Shown here piece after piece: positions 1 through 7,593 of a stretch of 64,000 bases of DNA. This DNA is from Gammaproteobacteria bacterium (GTDB taxonomy: Bacteria; Pseudomonadota; Gammaproteobacteria; Pseudomonadales; Azotimanducaceae), in NCBI GenBank assembly GCA_009841635.1, contig VXLJ01000007.1, positions 42,071-106,070 of the forward strand, in the 5' to 3' direction. Position 1 is the stretch's first letter; every line of letters begins with the position of its first letter. Below the pieces are notes generated by a model. That model was given only the letters and a program-made list of their open reading frames with translations, was not told the origin of the DNA and did not search any database. Position numbers and translations under genes: made by a program.

Positions 1-84
1 GTTCAAGAGATTTAATTACGGTCTTTCGTATTTTGGCGAGTCTCTTAGGGACTTCACAACCACCATTACCTTAATCGCAATCAA

Positions 85-1641
85 ATGACAGCAGTCCAAC
101 CTTTTACACTCAGAGACCTCCAAGGCGACGAACACAGCGTGCCCACTGGCACGAAGACTCTCATGTGCTTCGTCAAAGAAGATTGTCCGACATGCAATCT
201 TGTCGCGCCAATCCTGGAAGCAATCCATCAAGATAGTAATGTAGATGTCTTGCTTGTAGGCCAAACGTCCGACGGTAATCAGCTATTGGCGGCAAACCAC
301 TCTCTCACGATGCCCGTGCTCGACGATTCGACTCTCATTGTTTCATTCGCATTTGACCTTGACACAGTCCCGCACACTTTTTTGTTGGATGATGCGGGTG
401 AACCAATCAAGGAATTGATTGGCTTCACAAAAAAAGAATGGCGCGAACTAGTAGATGAGGAAGTCGATGACGTGCAGATCGATTTCGACGAACTTCCTGA
501 ATGGCGTCCTGGTTGTGGTTCGCTCACCCAAGACCCACTCATTGCAGATCGCCTTCGCGCCGAAAGTGAGAATAGTCCTTTACGAGCTCGTCGTATCGAA
601 ATCGGTGCACATGATGATGTGCACGAGTTTTTGTTCGATCAAGGCTTTACGGACGGTCTACCTGTCGTGCCGCCGACCCCAGAACGCGTCATTCGAATGC
701 TGTCTGGCATCGATCGAGAACCTCAAGAGGTCGTGGCGACCATACCTCCTAATCTAGCGCCTGCGACCATCGAAAAAATCGCCATAAACGCAGTATTGGC
801 TGGGTGCAAAGCTGAATACCTGCCCGTCGTCGTTGCCACCATCGAAGCGATTTGCACGGACGAATTCAACTGTCATGGTGTGTTTGCGACAACGATGGGC
901 GCAACGCCCGTGATGATTCTTAACGGTCCAGTCCGCCATGCTCTGAACATGAACATGAAGCTCTCATCGCTTGGTCAAGGAACCCGTTCAAATGCGTCTA
1001 TTGGCCGCGCCGTTCGACTTGCTATACGCAATATCGGTGGCGCTAAACCTGGCGGTACCGAACGTTCTACATTAGGCAACCCCATGAAATTTACGATGTG
1101 CTTCCCAGAATGGGAGGAGCGCAGTCCTTGGGAACCCTTACACGTAGAGCGTGGTTTTGAGTCAGAAGACTCTGTCGTATCCGTGTTCGCGATGTCAAGC
1201 GGGCCAGCACAAGTCATAGATCAAACTTCACGTTCAGCGGAAGCTCTAGTGGGTAGCTTCGCGATGTCTATGCGAGCGATGCATCATGTTAAAGCGCATC
1301 GTGCTGGCGACACCGTATTAATCGTATGCCCTGAGCATATTGATACCATTCAACGCGATGGCTGGTCTAAAGCTGACGTTCGCGCACGAATACAGGAAGT
1401 CTCTAGTGTACCGTTTCGGGAACTCATAGCGGATTCCAGAAGCGGCGTCGGCATCCCACCCGCAAACGCTGCAAAAATGAGTGAAGAGCAACTCAATCGA
1501 CTTACTCCGAAATTCGCTTCAGAAGACCTTATTCACATCGTAGTTGCGGGTTCAGAAGCAGGAAAATTCTCGGCCGTACTCCACGGCTGGGCTAGCGGTG
1601 AGATGGGATCTATTCCGGTTTCACGCAAAATTGACATGTGA
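85..1641 (+). CDS. Thioredoxin-domain protein fused to a large conserved domain, partner of the UGSC selenoprotein
   Basis: The first 120 or so residues look like a thioredoxin fold with a CPTC redox motif at residues 34-37, after the expected beta strand (TLMCFVKED). Residues about 185-518 form a second conserved-looking domain rich in Gly and Asn (FTDGLPVVPPTPERV, TTMGATPVMILNG), with Cys residues in AGCKAEYLPVV and FNCHGVF. I cannot name this domain. There is no signal peptide, so the protein is probably cytoplasmic. The selenoprotein gene starts 18 bases downstream on the same strand, so the two are probably co-transcribed. Inference: the CPTC domain reduces or is reduced by the partner's Sec/Cys centre. 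No clear Shine-Dalgarno precedes the ATG. Confidence 0.8.
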   Translation: MTAVQPFTLRDLQGDEHSVPTGTKTLMCFVKEDCPTCNLVAPILEAIHQDSNVDVLLVGQTSDGNQLLAANHSLTMPVLDDSTLIVSFAFDLDTVPHTFLLDDAGEPIKELIGFTKKEWRELVDEEVDDVQIDFDELPEWRPGCGSLTQDPLIADRLRAESENSPLRARRIEIGAHDDVHEFLFDQGFTDGLPVVPPTPERVIRMLSGIDREPQEVVATIPPNLAPATIEKIAINAVLAGCKAEYLPVVVATIEAICTDEFNCHGVFATTMGATPVMILNGPVRHALNMNMKLSSLGQGTRSNASIGRAVRLAIRNIGGAKPGGTERSTLGNPMKFTMCFPEWEERSPWEPLHVERGFESEDSVVSVFAMSSGPAQVIDQTSRSAEALVGSFAMSMRAMHHVKAHRAGDTVLIVCPEHIDTIQRDGWSKADVRARIQEVSSVPFRELIADSRSGVGIPPANAAKMSEEQLNRLTPKFASEDLIHIVVAGSEAGKFSAVLHGWASGEMGSIPVSRKIDM

Positions 1642-1659
1642 ATTCCAAGGAGGTCTTAC

Positions 1660-2181
1660 ATGAGCACCATCCTCGATCCAACGGACGAGCGTAAGCCAGT
1701 CGTTAGATCGATCACAGCACGATCCGGGCAGCTTGAAGGCAGCATCGCGTTACTTGATATACGCAAGCCGCGTGGCAATATTCTGCTGGACCGCTTGGCC
1801 GAGTTGTTGGCAGAACGCTATCCAAAATTAGAGGTGAAGCGCTTCGAAAAGCCGACTTTTACGAAGCCAGCGCCAACTGAAGTTCGCCAGCATATCAAGG
1901 CTAATGCTGACCTGGTTGTTGAAGGGTTAGCTGACTGAGGGTCCTGTACCACGTGCAGTTTGCATGACACGGTTTGGTTTGAAATCCAAGGGATACCCGC
2001 AGTAAGCATTGCTTCTACAGAATTTCAAGACGCAGCAGAAACGCAAGCACATGCCTTAGGCATGGATGATGCGAAGTGCGTATTTGTGCCGCATCCTATA
2101 CAGGACGCGACAGATGATGAAATGCGCGCCAAAGCGGAAGCTTGTGTCGACGCGGTAATCGCTTCACTAACGCAACAGTAA
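1660..2181 (+). CDS. UGSC-family selenoprotein with in-frame UGA as selenocysteine
   Basis: The reading frame opens at ATG 1660 behind a strong AAGGAGG and runs 92 codons to a TGA at 1936-1938. It then continues in the same frame for 80 more codons to TAA at 2181. Across the TGA the protein reads VVEGLAD-U-GSCTTCSLHD, the Sec-Gly-Ser-Cys signature of the UGSC-containing selenoprotein family known from marine metagenomes. Both halves look coding and neither is a complete domain alone. A hairpin with G at the start of its loop lies just after the UGA. Residue 93 would be Sec, giving 173 residues. The function is unknown; a redox role is inferred from the U-x-x-C motif and the thioredoxin-domain gene directly upstream. 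Selenocysteine machinery genes are not in this window. Confidence 0.87.
1952..1971 (+). promoter_or_regulatory. Candidate bacterial SECIS hairpin
   Basis: Starting 13 bases after the UGA there are two mutually exclusive small hairpins. One is TGCA-GTT-TGCA at 1954-1964; the other is CGTG (1952-1955) with CACG (1968-1971), with a 12-base loop. In the first, the apical loop begins with G at 1958, 19 bases beyond the UGA. That agrees with the usual bacterial SECIS spacing and the conserved loop G recognised by SelB. The stem is short, so the structure is a candidate only; the family motif is the stronger evidence for recoding. Confidence 0.5.
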
Positions 2182-2183
2182 CG

Positions 2184-3368
2184 CTAACCGACCGTACCGG
2201 CTTCGTATAGTGAGTCGATGCGGTCGGCTTCAACCCCGAATTCACTAAGCACCTCGCGGGTATGTTCACCCGGATTAGGTGCAGCTCGATCGAATGATTC
2301 GGCGTGCGGGTGCGCTGAAAGATTGATCGGTGAGCGGATCAGATTCACTTCTCCTAAGTCTGAATGGTGTGCCGGTTTGACCATTTTTAAGTGCTTAGCC
2401 TGTGGGTTGCTGTACCCCTCCCCTACATTCAAGATTGGTCCGCACGGTACACCAGCATCGTTTAATCGTTCTACTAGTGTTTCCACTGTAAATTCTTGTA
2501 GAACTTCATTGATTGCAACCTCTAGTACAGCTCGATTACGGATGCGATCACGAGGTGTAAGGAAGTGAGCATCAGTTCGAAGCGATTCGTTCTCAATGGC
2601 ATCAAGAAACCGATTCCACATTCGATCTGTAGGAGCAGCTATGTTTACATAGCCATCTGCGCATGTGAAGGTGCCCATCGGAAAACTCGTCGGATGGTTG
2701 TTGCCTTGTTGCTTAGGAATATCGCCAAGCATCGTGTATCGAGCACCTTGAAAGTCGAGCTTGCATAGCATGCCTTCAAGCAAGGAGGTATGCACCCACT
2801 GACCTTTTCCGGTGCGATGTCTATGCAATAGCGCGAGCAATATGCCTTGCCCTAGAAACATGCCAGCCGTCGTGTCGCTGATCGCAATGCCTGCACGAAC
2901 GGGTCCGCCGCCAGGATGACCTGTGATCGACATCAAGCCCGACATGCCCTGGACGATTTGATCCACGCCAGGCCGTTCGCTGTAAGGTCCGTCTTGCCCG
3001 AAACCTGAGATACTGGCATAAATCAATCGCTCGTTATGCTGACGTAACGATTCATAGTCAACCTTGAGTTTGTGCTTGACCGGTGCGCGAAAGTTCTCTA
3101 CGACTATGTCTGCCTGCTTCACCATGTCAACGAAAACTGCATGCCCCTCGGCATGCTTGAGATTTATGCAGACACCTCGTTTATTGCGATGAAGGTTTTG
3201 TTCGTCAGGGCCGTGTCGGCCGCCTGTAATCGATCCTTTATCCATTGGCGGCGGCTCAATCTTGATGACATTTGCACCCCAGTCTGTTAACAAGCGCACG
3301 GCAGTAGGCCCAGCGCGTGCGATCGTCAAATCAAGAACCGATATGCCGCTAAGTGGCAGTTCCTTCAT
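2184..3368 (-). CDS. CaiB/BaiF family CoA-transferase
   Basis: This 394-residue protein has the standard length of a class III CoA-transferase. It opens with the family's N-terminal pattern (LSGISVLDLTIARAGPTAVRLL, then NVIKIEPP). It has the substrate loop with RNKRGVCINLK and the conserved VENFRAP segment; Asp in PGVDQIVQGMSGL is the likely catalytic Asp region. Such enzymes move CoA between carboxylic acids, as in formyl-CoA or carnitine-CoA transferase. The donor and acceptor here are unknown. It converges on the selenoprotein gene, the two stop codons being 2 bases apart, so the pair share no transcript. It is one of four family members in the window. Confidence 0.93.
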   Translation of the reverse strand: MKELPLSGISVLDLTIARAGPTAVRLLTDWGANVIKIEPPPMDKGSITGGRHGPDEQNLHRNKRGVCINLKHAEGHAVFVDMVKQADIVVENFRAPVKHKLKVDYESLRQHNERLIYASISGFGQDGPYSERPGVDQIVQGMSGLMSITGHPGGGPVRAGIAISDTTAGMFLGQGILLALLHRHRTGKGQWVHTSLLEGMLCKLDFQGARYTMLGDIPKQQGNNHPTSFPMGTFTCADGYVNIAAPTDRMWNRFLDAIENESLRTDAHFLTPRDRIRNRAVLEVAINEVLQEFTVETLVERLNDAGVPCGPILNVGEGYSNPQAKHLKMVKPAHHSDLGEVNLIRSPINLSAHPHAESFDRAAPNPGEHTREVLSEFGVEADRIDSLYEAGTVG

Positions 3369-3392
3369 GCTGCTAGATTCCGAGATGAACTA

Positions 3393-4622
3393 CTATGAGG
3401 TTCGCACGCGTAAGAATGATGGTTCATACTGAACTTCATTGCCCGGTTCTGGTTTGTGTGGTACGTTTTGAGAAAGGATCAATGAGCAAACCGCGAACGC
3501 GGCTCCCACGAGAAATACGGCAGAATGTGACTCAAGCCATAGTGAACCGAGAAGCGCTGGCACAATAACCGCAGCGATGTGATTGATCGTGAATGACACG
3601 CCAGCTGTGGAAGCGATATCGGCCGGATCAGCGATTTTTTGGAAATAGGTCTTGATAGCAATCGCCATGGCGAAGAACAAATGGTCAAGCACGTATAACA
3701 GTCCTGCGACCCAAGCAGTCTCAACGAATGCATAGCAAGTGAAGATCGCCGTCAAACCGATGTATTCGATGGTCAAAGCTCGTTTTTCACCAATTCGGCC
3801 AATCCACGCACCAATTCGTGCTGCGGCAAACCAATTCACTAAGTGATTCACCAACAAAAGAACAGTCATGTTCGCGACGGAATAGCCAAATCGCTGCACT
3901 AGCAAGAAGCCCGCAAACGCTACGAAGATTTGGCGTCGCGCACCTGAAAGAAAAGTCAAACCGTAATACAACCAGTACTTGCTGCGCAACACTATTTGCT
4001 TGCGTTGCTCAACGCGCGATTCGAAGCGTGGCAACGCCACCGCAAGGAATAGCGCCATCAAGATAACGATGCTGCCCGCAATTGCGTAAATAACCTTGTA
4101 ATCAAAATCGAGCCATTGAACGAGCACGAAAACTGACCCAAACGTAATAAACGAGGTCAGCGCGCCTACAGAAATGAGTACGCCTAATAGTCGCGGCGCT
4201 ACTCGTTTAGGCAGCCATTGCAAAGACAGAGATTGACGTACTGTCTCAAAGTAATGAAATCCGATCGACATCAGTACAACCGAGAAATACAGGCCGTACA
4301 CTGTCGGCAACAAACCGGTTATGGCTATGCCTAAGCCAAATACGGCCAATGCGATAACTGCAAACGTCTGCTCTCGCAAAACCAATAGCACAAACACCGC
4401 AGTAAACGCAAGAAAGCCTGGCACCTCTCGAATACTCTGCATGATGCCGTTTTCAAAACCCGTTAGGCCGACTTGCTCAACCGCGTAGTTATTTAGCAAG
4501 GCCTGCCAAACAGACATGCCGATCGGCATAGCAACGCTTGCCAAGATTAGAAAAGAAAATGGCGTGCGAATTCGCTTGCCTAGCAAGTCAGATAAATGCA
4601 TGCCCTTAGAAATCGCTGCCAT
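3393..4622 (-). CDS. Major facilitator superfamily (MFS) transporter
   Basis: The 409-residue protein is almost entirely hydrophobic, with about 12 predicted membrane-spanning stretches. Examples are near residues 20-40 (FSFLILASVAMPIGMSVW), 52-72 and 75-100 in the first half, and FVAFAGFLLVQRF through AVFLVGAAFAVCSLIL in the second. A central basic loop (ESRVEQRKQIVLRSKYW, about residues 203-218) separates the two six-helix halves. I assign the fold from this layout rather than from a strong signature. The substrate is not evident. The gene lies 24 bases upstream of the CoA-transferase on the same strand and may share its transcript, consistent with uptake or export of an acid or lipid-like compound. 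Confidence 0.75.
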   Translation of the reverse strand: MAAISKGMHLSDLLGKRIRTPFSFLILASVAMPIGMSVWQALLNNYAVEQVGLTGFENGIMQSIREVPGFLAFTAVFVLLVLREQTFAVIALAVFGLGIAITGLLPTVYGLYFSVVLMSIGFHYFETVRQSLSLQWLPKRVAPRLLGVLISVGALTSFITFGSVFVLVQWLDFDYKVIYAIAGSIVILMALFLAVALPRFESRVEQRKQIVLRSKYWLYYGLTFLSGARRQIFVAFAGFLLVQRFGYSVANMTVLLLVNHLVNWFAAARIGAWIGRIGEKRALTIEYIGLTAIFTCYAFVETAWVAGLLYVLDHLFFAMAIAIKTYFQKIADPADIASTAGVSFTINHIAAVIVPALLGSLWLESHSAVFLVGAAFAVCSLILSQNVPHKPEPGNEVQYEPSFLRVRTS

Positions 4623-4681
4623 GATCAGTCTAGTTCAAGCAACCAAGGAGCAAAGCTAGATTGGCACGATTTGCGTTTGGC

Positions 4682-5827
4682 TTAGTCGGGTAATCCGAGT
4701 ATGCGCTTGGCGATGATGTTCAATTGGACTTCCGACGTGCCGCCTTCGATGGAGTTTGCTTTCGATCGCAACCACTGCCGTGTCACATCCAAATCGCCAC
4801 GAGAAAACTCCTCGCCGCTCCAACCTAACCCGTTGACTCCCATCATTTCAACGAGTAAGTCGTAGCGATTCTTATTCTGCTCCGTACCGTAGTACTTGAA
4901 CATCGATGACATGAAGGTCGGCGCTACTCCTGCCTTTGTTTCTTCACCCGAACGTCGTGTCGTCAAGCCGAACACATGGTCATTCATACGGTGGCGCGTC
5001 ACGCGATCGCGAAGATCTGGGTTTGCGATTTTGCCGTCGGTTTCACCAACGCAATCTTTGGCAATATCTGCAATCGTCCGCACCGCAGCGCTACCAGCAC
5101 CACCCATGCCGCCACCGATAGATGTTCGTTCATATTGCAGTAGTCGTTTTGCGACGGTCCAACCTTTGTTGACTTCGCCGACCACGTGGCTTTTAGGAAC
5201 GCGGACGTCATCGAAAAAAGTTTGACAAAATGGCGAAGCGCCACTTATCAAGAGAATCGGCTTGACGGAAACGCCTGGTGATTTCATGTCGAACAAAATG
5301 AAACTGATACCTTCGTGCTTTGGCACATCTGGATCAGTTCGAATAAGACAGAACATCCAATCTGCGTGATCGGCACCTGAAGTCCAGATTTTTGATCCAT
5401 TGATGATGTAGTCATCACCGTCCGATACGGCGCGTGTTTGCAGACTTGCCAAGTCTGAGCCAGAGCCGGGTTCGCTATACCCCTGGCACCACACTATTTC
5501 CTGTCTCACAATCTTCGGAATGTGCTCCTGGCATTGTTCTTCCGTGCCAAACTCCAACAACGCGGGTCCAATCATCGTCAAACCCATACCACCGACACCA
5601 ACCACTGCGTGGTTCTTGCGAAGTTCTTCTTGCAGGACAGCAAGTTCTGGTTTGTCTAGACCAGCACCGCCATATTTGGTTGGCCATGTTGGTGCTGTCC
5701 ATCCTTGTTCAAAGTATTTTTGCGACCATGCAGCCCATTCCTCTCGTGTCGCCTGCTTATTTGGATCACGAATGCTCTCTGGGCAGTTATCGGCAATATA
5801 CGATTGGACTTCAGCTCGGTAGGTCAT
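4682..5827 (-). CDS. Acyl-CoA dehydrogenase
   Basis: The 381-residue protein has the full acyl-CoA dehydrogenase layout. There is an N-terminal helical domain, then the FAD/acyl contact motif YSEPGSGSDLASLQTRA around residues 117-133, then IWTSGADHADW. The C-terminal helical bundle ends with the conserved EGGTSEVQLNIIAKRILGLP. The family oxidises acyl-CoA to the 2,3-enoyl-CoA and passes electrons to ETF. The ATG lies 8-9 bases from an AGGAG on the minus strand, which supports this start. It sits 13 bases downstream of the amidohydrolase gene, so the run 7522 to 4682 is probably one operon that also includes the MaoC dehydratase. Chain-length or branched-chain preference cannot be read. Confidence 0.94.
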   Translation of the reverse strand: MTYRAEVQSYIADNCPESIRDPNKQATREEWAAWSQKYFEQGWTAPTWPTKYGGAGLDKPELAVLQEELRKNHAVVGVGGMGLTMIGPALLEFGTEEQCQEHIPKIVRQEIVWCQGYSEPGSGSDLASLQTRAVSDGDDYIINGSKIWTSGADHADWMFCLIRTDPDVPKHEGISFILFDMKSPGVSVKPILLISGASPFCQTFFDDVRVPKSHVVGEVNKGWTVAKRLLQYERTSIGGGMGGAGSAAVRTIADIAKDCVGETDGKIANPDLRDRVTRHRMNDHVFGLTTRRSGEETKAGVAPTFMSSMFKYYGTEQNKNRYDLLVEMMGVNGLGWSGEEFSRGDLDVTRQWLRSKANSIEGGTSEVQLNIIAKRILGLPD

Positions 5828-5839
5828 GGTCGTCGTCTC

Positions 5840-7006
5840 CTAGCGGGAATACTCAATTCCGCGCGCTACAACTGTAGTTGGGGATTGCAATACCTTCAGG
5901 TCTTGCAACGGATCGCCTTCGACAAACACCAAGTCTGCATCTAAACCCGGTGAGATGGTGCCTGTGCGGTGGTTAATGTTAAGAGCAAGCGCAGCGTCAC
6001 TTGTCGCGCTCTTCAATACTTCAATAGGGCTCATGTCTGCGTAAAGCGCAAACACCGGCAGTGCTTTGGGCAAATCATCATGTCTTACATGAGGTATGCC
6101 TGCATCGGTCGAAGCAATGAAACGAACACCAACTGATTTCATTTCGCGAAATTGATGTCGAACCATGCCTAAATGTGCTTGATTGATTCTTAGGAACCTT
6201 GCCCAATTTGCATTCACCGTCGGCGATACCCAAGTGTTCTGGCGAGCCATAGCTAATGCAACTTCGTGCCGGTAGTCACCTCTTTGACCTTTCTCGTTCA
6301 TCCAAGAACAATGTTCTACGGTATCGACACCAGCCGCTACCACGCGCTCAATTCCCTCGGCACCATGACAATGCGCCGCGACTTGATAATCGTTCGCGTG
6401 TGCGTACGCGATCATTTCTTTAAATTCAGCCTTTGTAAATTGCGCGTCGCCCGTATTGGTGGTGGTGGTATACACACCGCCTGTCGCCATGATCTTGATC
6501 AGATCAACGTTGTGCATTCGATTCTGATCGACGATATCGCAACCTTCTTCCACTGACTTGACAGCACCGCCCCAAAAATGGCAATGACCGTCGATCGACG
6601 TGATCGGACGACCCGCACACATTAGTCGTGGACCAGGCAACTCACCGCGATTGATTTGGTCTCGTAGTTCAAGTTCTAACCAATTACCGCCGCCTAAATC
6701 ACGCGCGCTAGTTATGCCTGCGTGCACCATTTCTTTCGCGCGCTTCGGCATCTTCTGTCGAATCTCGTCGTCGGATTGTTTAAGTTGCTTGTCAACGTCG
6801 GCAATCTGCGGATCTAGAGTCATATGTACATGACTATCAATCAATCCAGGAATCACTGTCAATCCCGAGCAATCGCGACCTGTTCGAGAACTTTGTCCAA
6901 GCGACGCGATTCGACCAGACTCAATGGTTATGGAAGTAGCGTCTACATAGTCGTTAGCAATGCCGTCCCAAATACGGACATTGTTGTATGTCTTGGCTTC
7001 ACTCAC
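5840..7006 (-). CDS. Amidohydrolase family protein (imidazolonepropionase/prolidase-like)
   Basis: The 388-residue protein carries the metal-site signatures of the amidohydrolase TIM barrel. These are HVH in IDSHVHMTL near residue 61, a likely carboxylated Lys in LIKIMATGG, His in AAHCHGAEG, His in VDTVEHCSW, and the catalytic Asp in FIASTDAGIPH. The N-terminal strand composition (VRIWDGIAND) and the C-terminal GLDADLVFVEGDPL complete the composite beta-sandwich seen in this group. The likely reaction is hydrolysis of an amide, lactam or dipeptide; the substrate is unknown. The start is GTG with no obvious Shine-Dalgarno, so the first residues are uncertain. It lies in the minus-strand cluster with acyl-CoA dehydrogenase and MaoC dehydratase. 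Confidence 0.9.
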   Translation of the reverse strand: MSEAKTYNNVRIWDGIANDYVDATSITIESGRIASLGQSSRTGRDCSGLTVIPGLIDSHVHMTLDPQIADVDKQLKQSDDEIRQKMPKRAKEMVHAGITSARDLGGGNWLELELRDQINRGELPGPRLMCAGRPITSIDGHCHFWGGAVKSVEEGCDIVDQNRMHNVDLIKIMATGGVYTTTTNTGDAQFTKAEFKEMIAYAHANDYQVAAHCHGAEGIERVVAAGVDTVEHCSWMNEKGQRGDYRHEVALAMARQNTWVSPTVNANWARFLRINQAHLGMVRHQFREMKSVGVRFIASTDAGIPHVRHDDLPKALPVFALYADMSPIEVLKSATSDAALALNINHRTGTISPGLDADLVFVEGDPLQDLKVLQSPTTVVARGIEYSR

Positions 7007-7051
7007 ACACGAGTACTCAATGTAACCCTGGGAGTTGACGTAATGGTGAGC

Positions 7052-7522
7052 CTAGAACACCAAGCGGCCTAAGCTCTCTGCGACACAACAAGGTTTATCC
7101 TGACCTTGCACCTCAACGACCACCTCGTTCATCGTTTCAATCATCCCACCTTTAATTTCGACGGTCTTTAAGGTGTTTTGCGTACGAATTTTGGCGCCAA
7201 CCGGTACAGGTGATGGAAATCGCACTTTATTAAAGCCGTAGTTGATGGAAAGCTTCTGGCCTTCTAGCCTTGGACCATCGACGACCGCAGTGCGAGGCAA
7301 GTGGCCCATGATGGAAAGCGTCAGATGACCGTGCGCAATCGTCGTGCCAAAGGGACCTGCTTTCGCACGGTCTTCGTCGATGTGAATCCATTGGTGATCC
7401 ATCGTCACGTCTGCAAAGTCGTTGATTCGTTCTTGGCTCACTTCAAACCACTCTGATGGCGGCGTCGATTCACCAATTCGTCCTTGCAAGATTTCGTAAG
7501 CGTTTTGCAAGTTGTCTGACAT
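7052..7522 (-). CDS. MaoC-like (R)-specific enoyl-CoA hydratase
   Basis: This is a single hot-dog domain of about 156 residues. It has the hydratase-2 motif: a catalytic Asp and His within FADVTMDHQWIHIDEDRA, followed by GPFGTTIAHGHLTLSIM. These enzymes add water to trans-2-enoyl-CoA to give (R)-3-hydroxyacyl-CoA. I chose the ATG at 7522 because AGGAGA lies 7-8 bases upstream. A longer frame reaches back to 7603 but has no family match and overlaps the divergent gene. It is first in the probable minus-strand operon with the amidohydrolase and acyl-CoA dehydrogenase. The 71 bases to the next gene must hold divergent promoters. Confidence 0.93.
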   Translation of the reverse strand: MSDNLQNAYEILQGRIGESTPPSEWFEVSQERINDFADVTMDHQWIHIDEDRAKAGPFGTTIAHGHLTLSIMGHLPRTAVVDGPRLEGQKLSINYGFNKVRFPSPVPVGAKIRTQNTLKTVEIKGGMIETMNEVVVEVQGQDKPCCVAESLGRLVF

Positions 7523-7593
7523 GAACATCTCTCCTACTAATAATTTGGGGAATAGAGAATCAATCTTATTCGCACAGCACTGCGGGGGAATCC

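Noticed and set aside
1960..2181. Separate 73-residue gene starting at TTG 1960
   Set aside because: It has no ribosome-binding site and is in the same frame as the preceding 92 codons. It is better explained as the second half of the UGA-containing selenoprotein.
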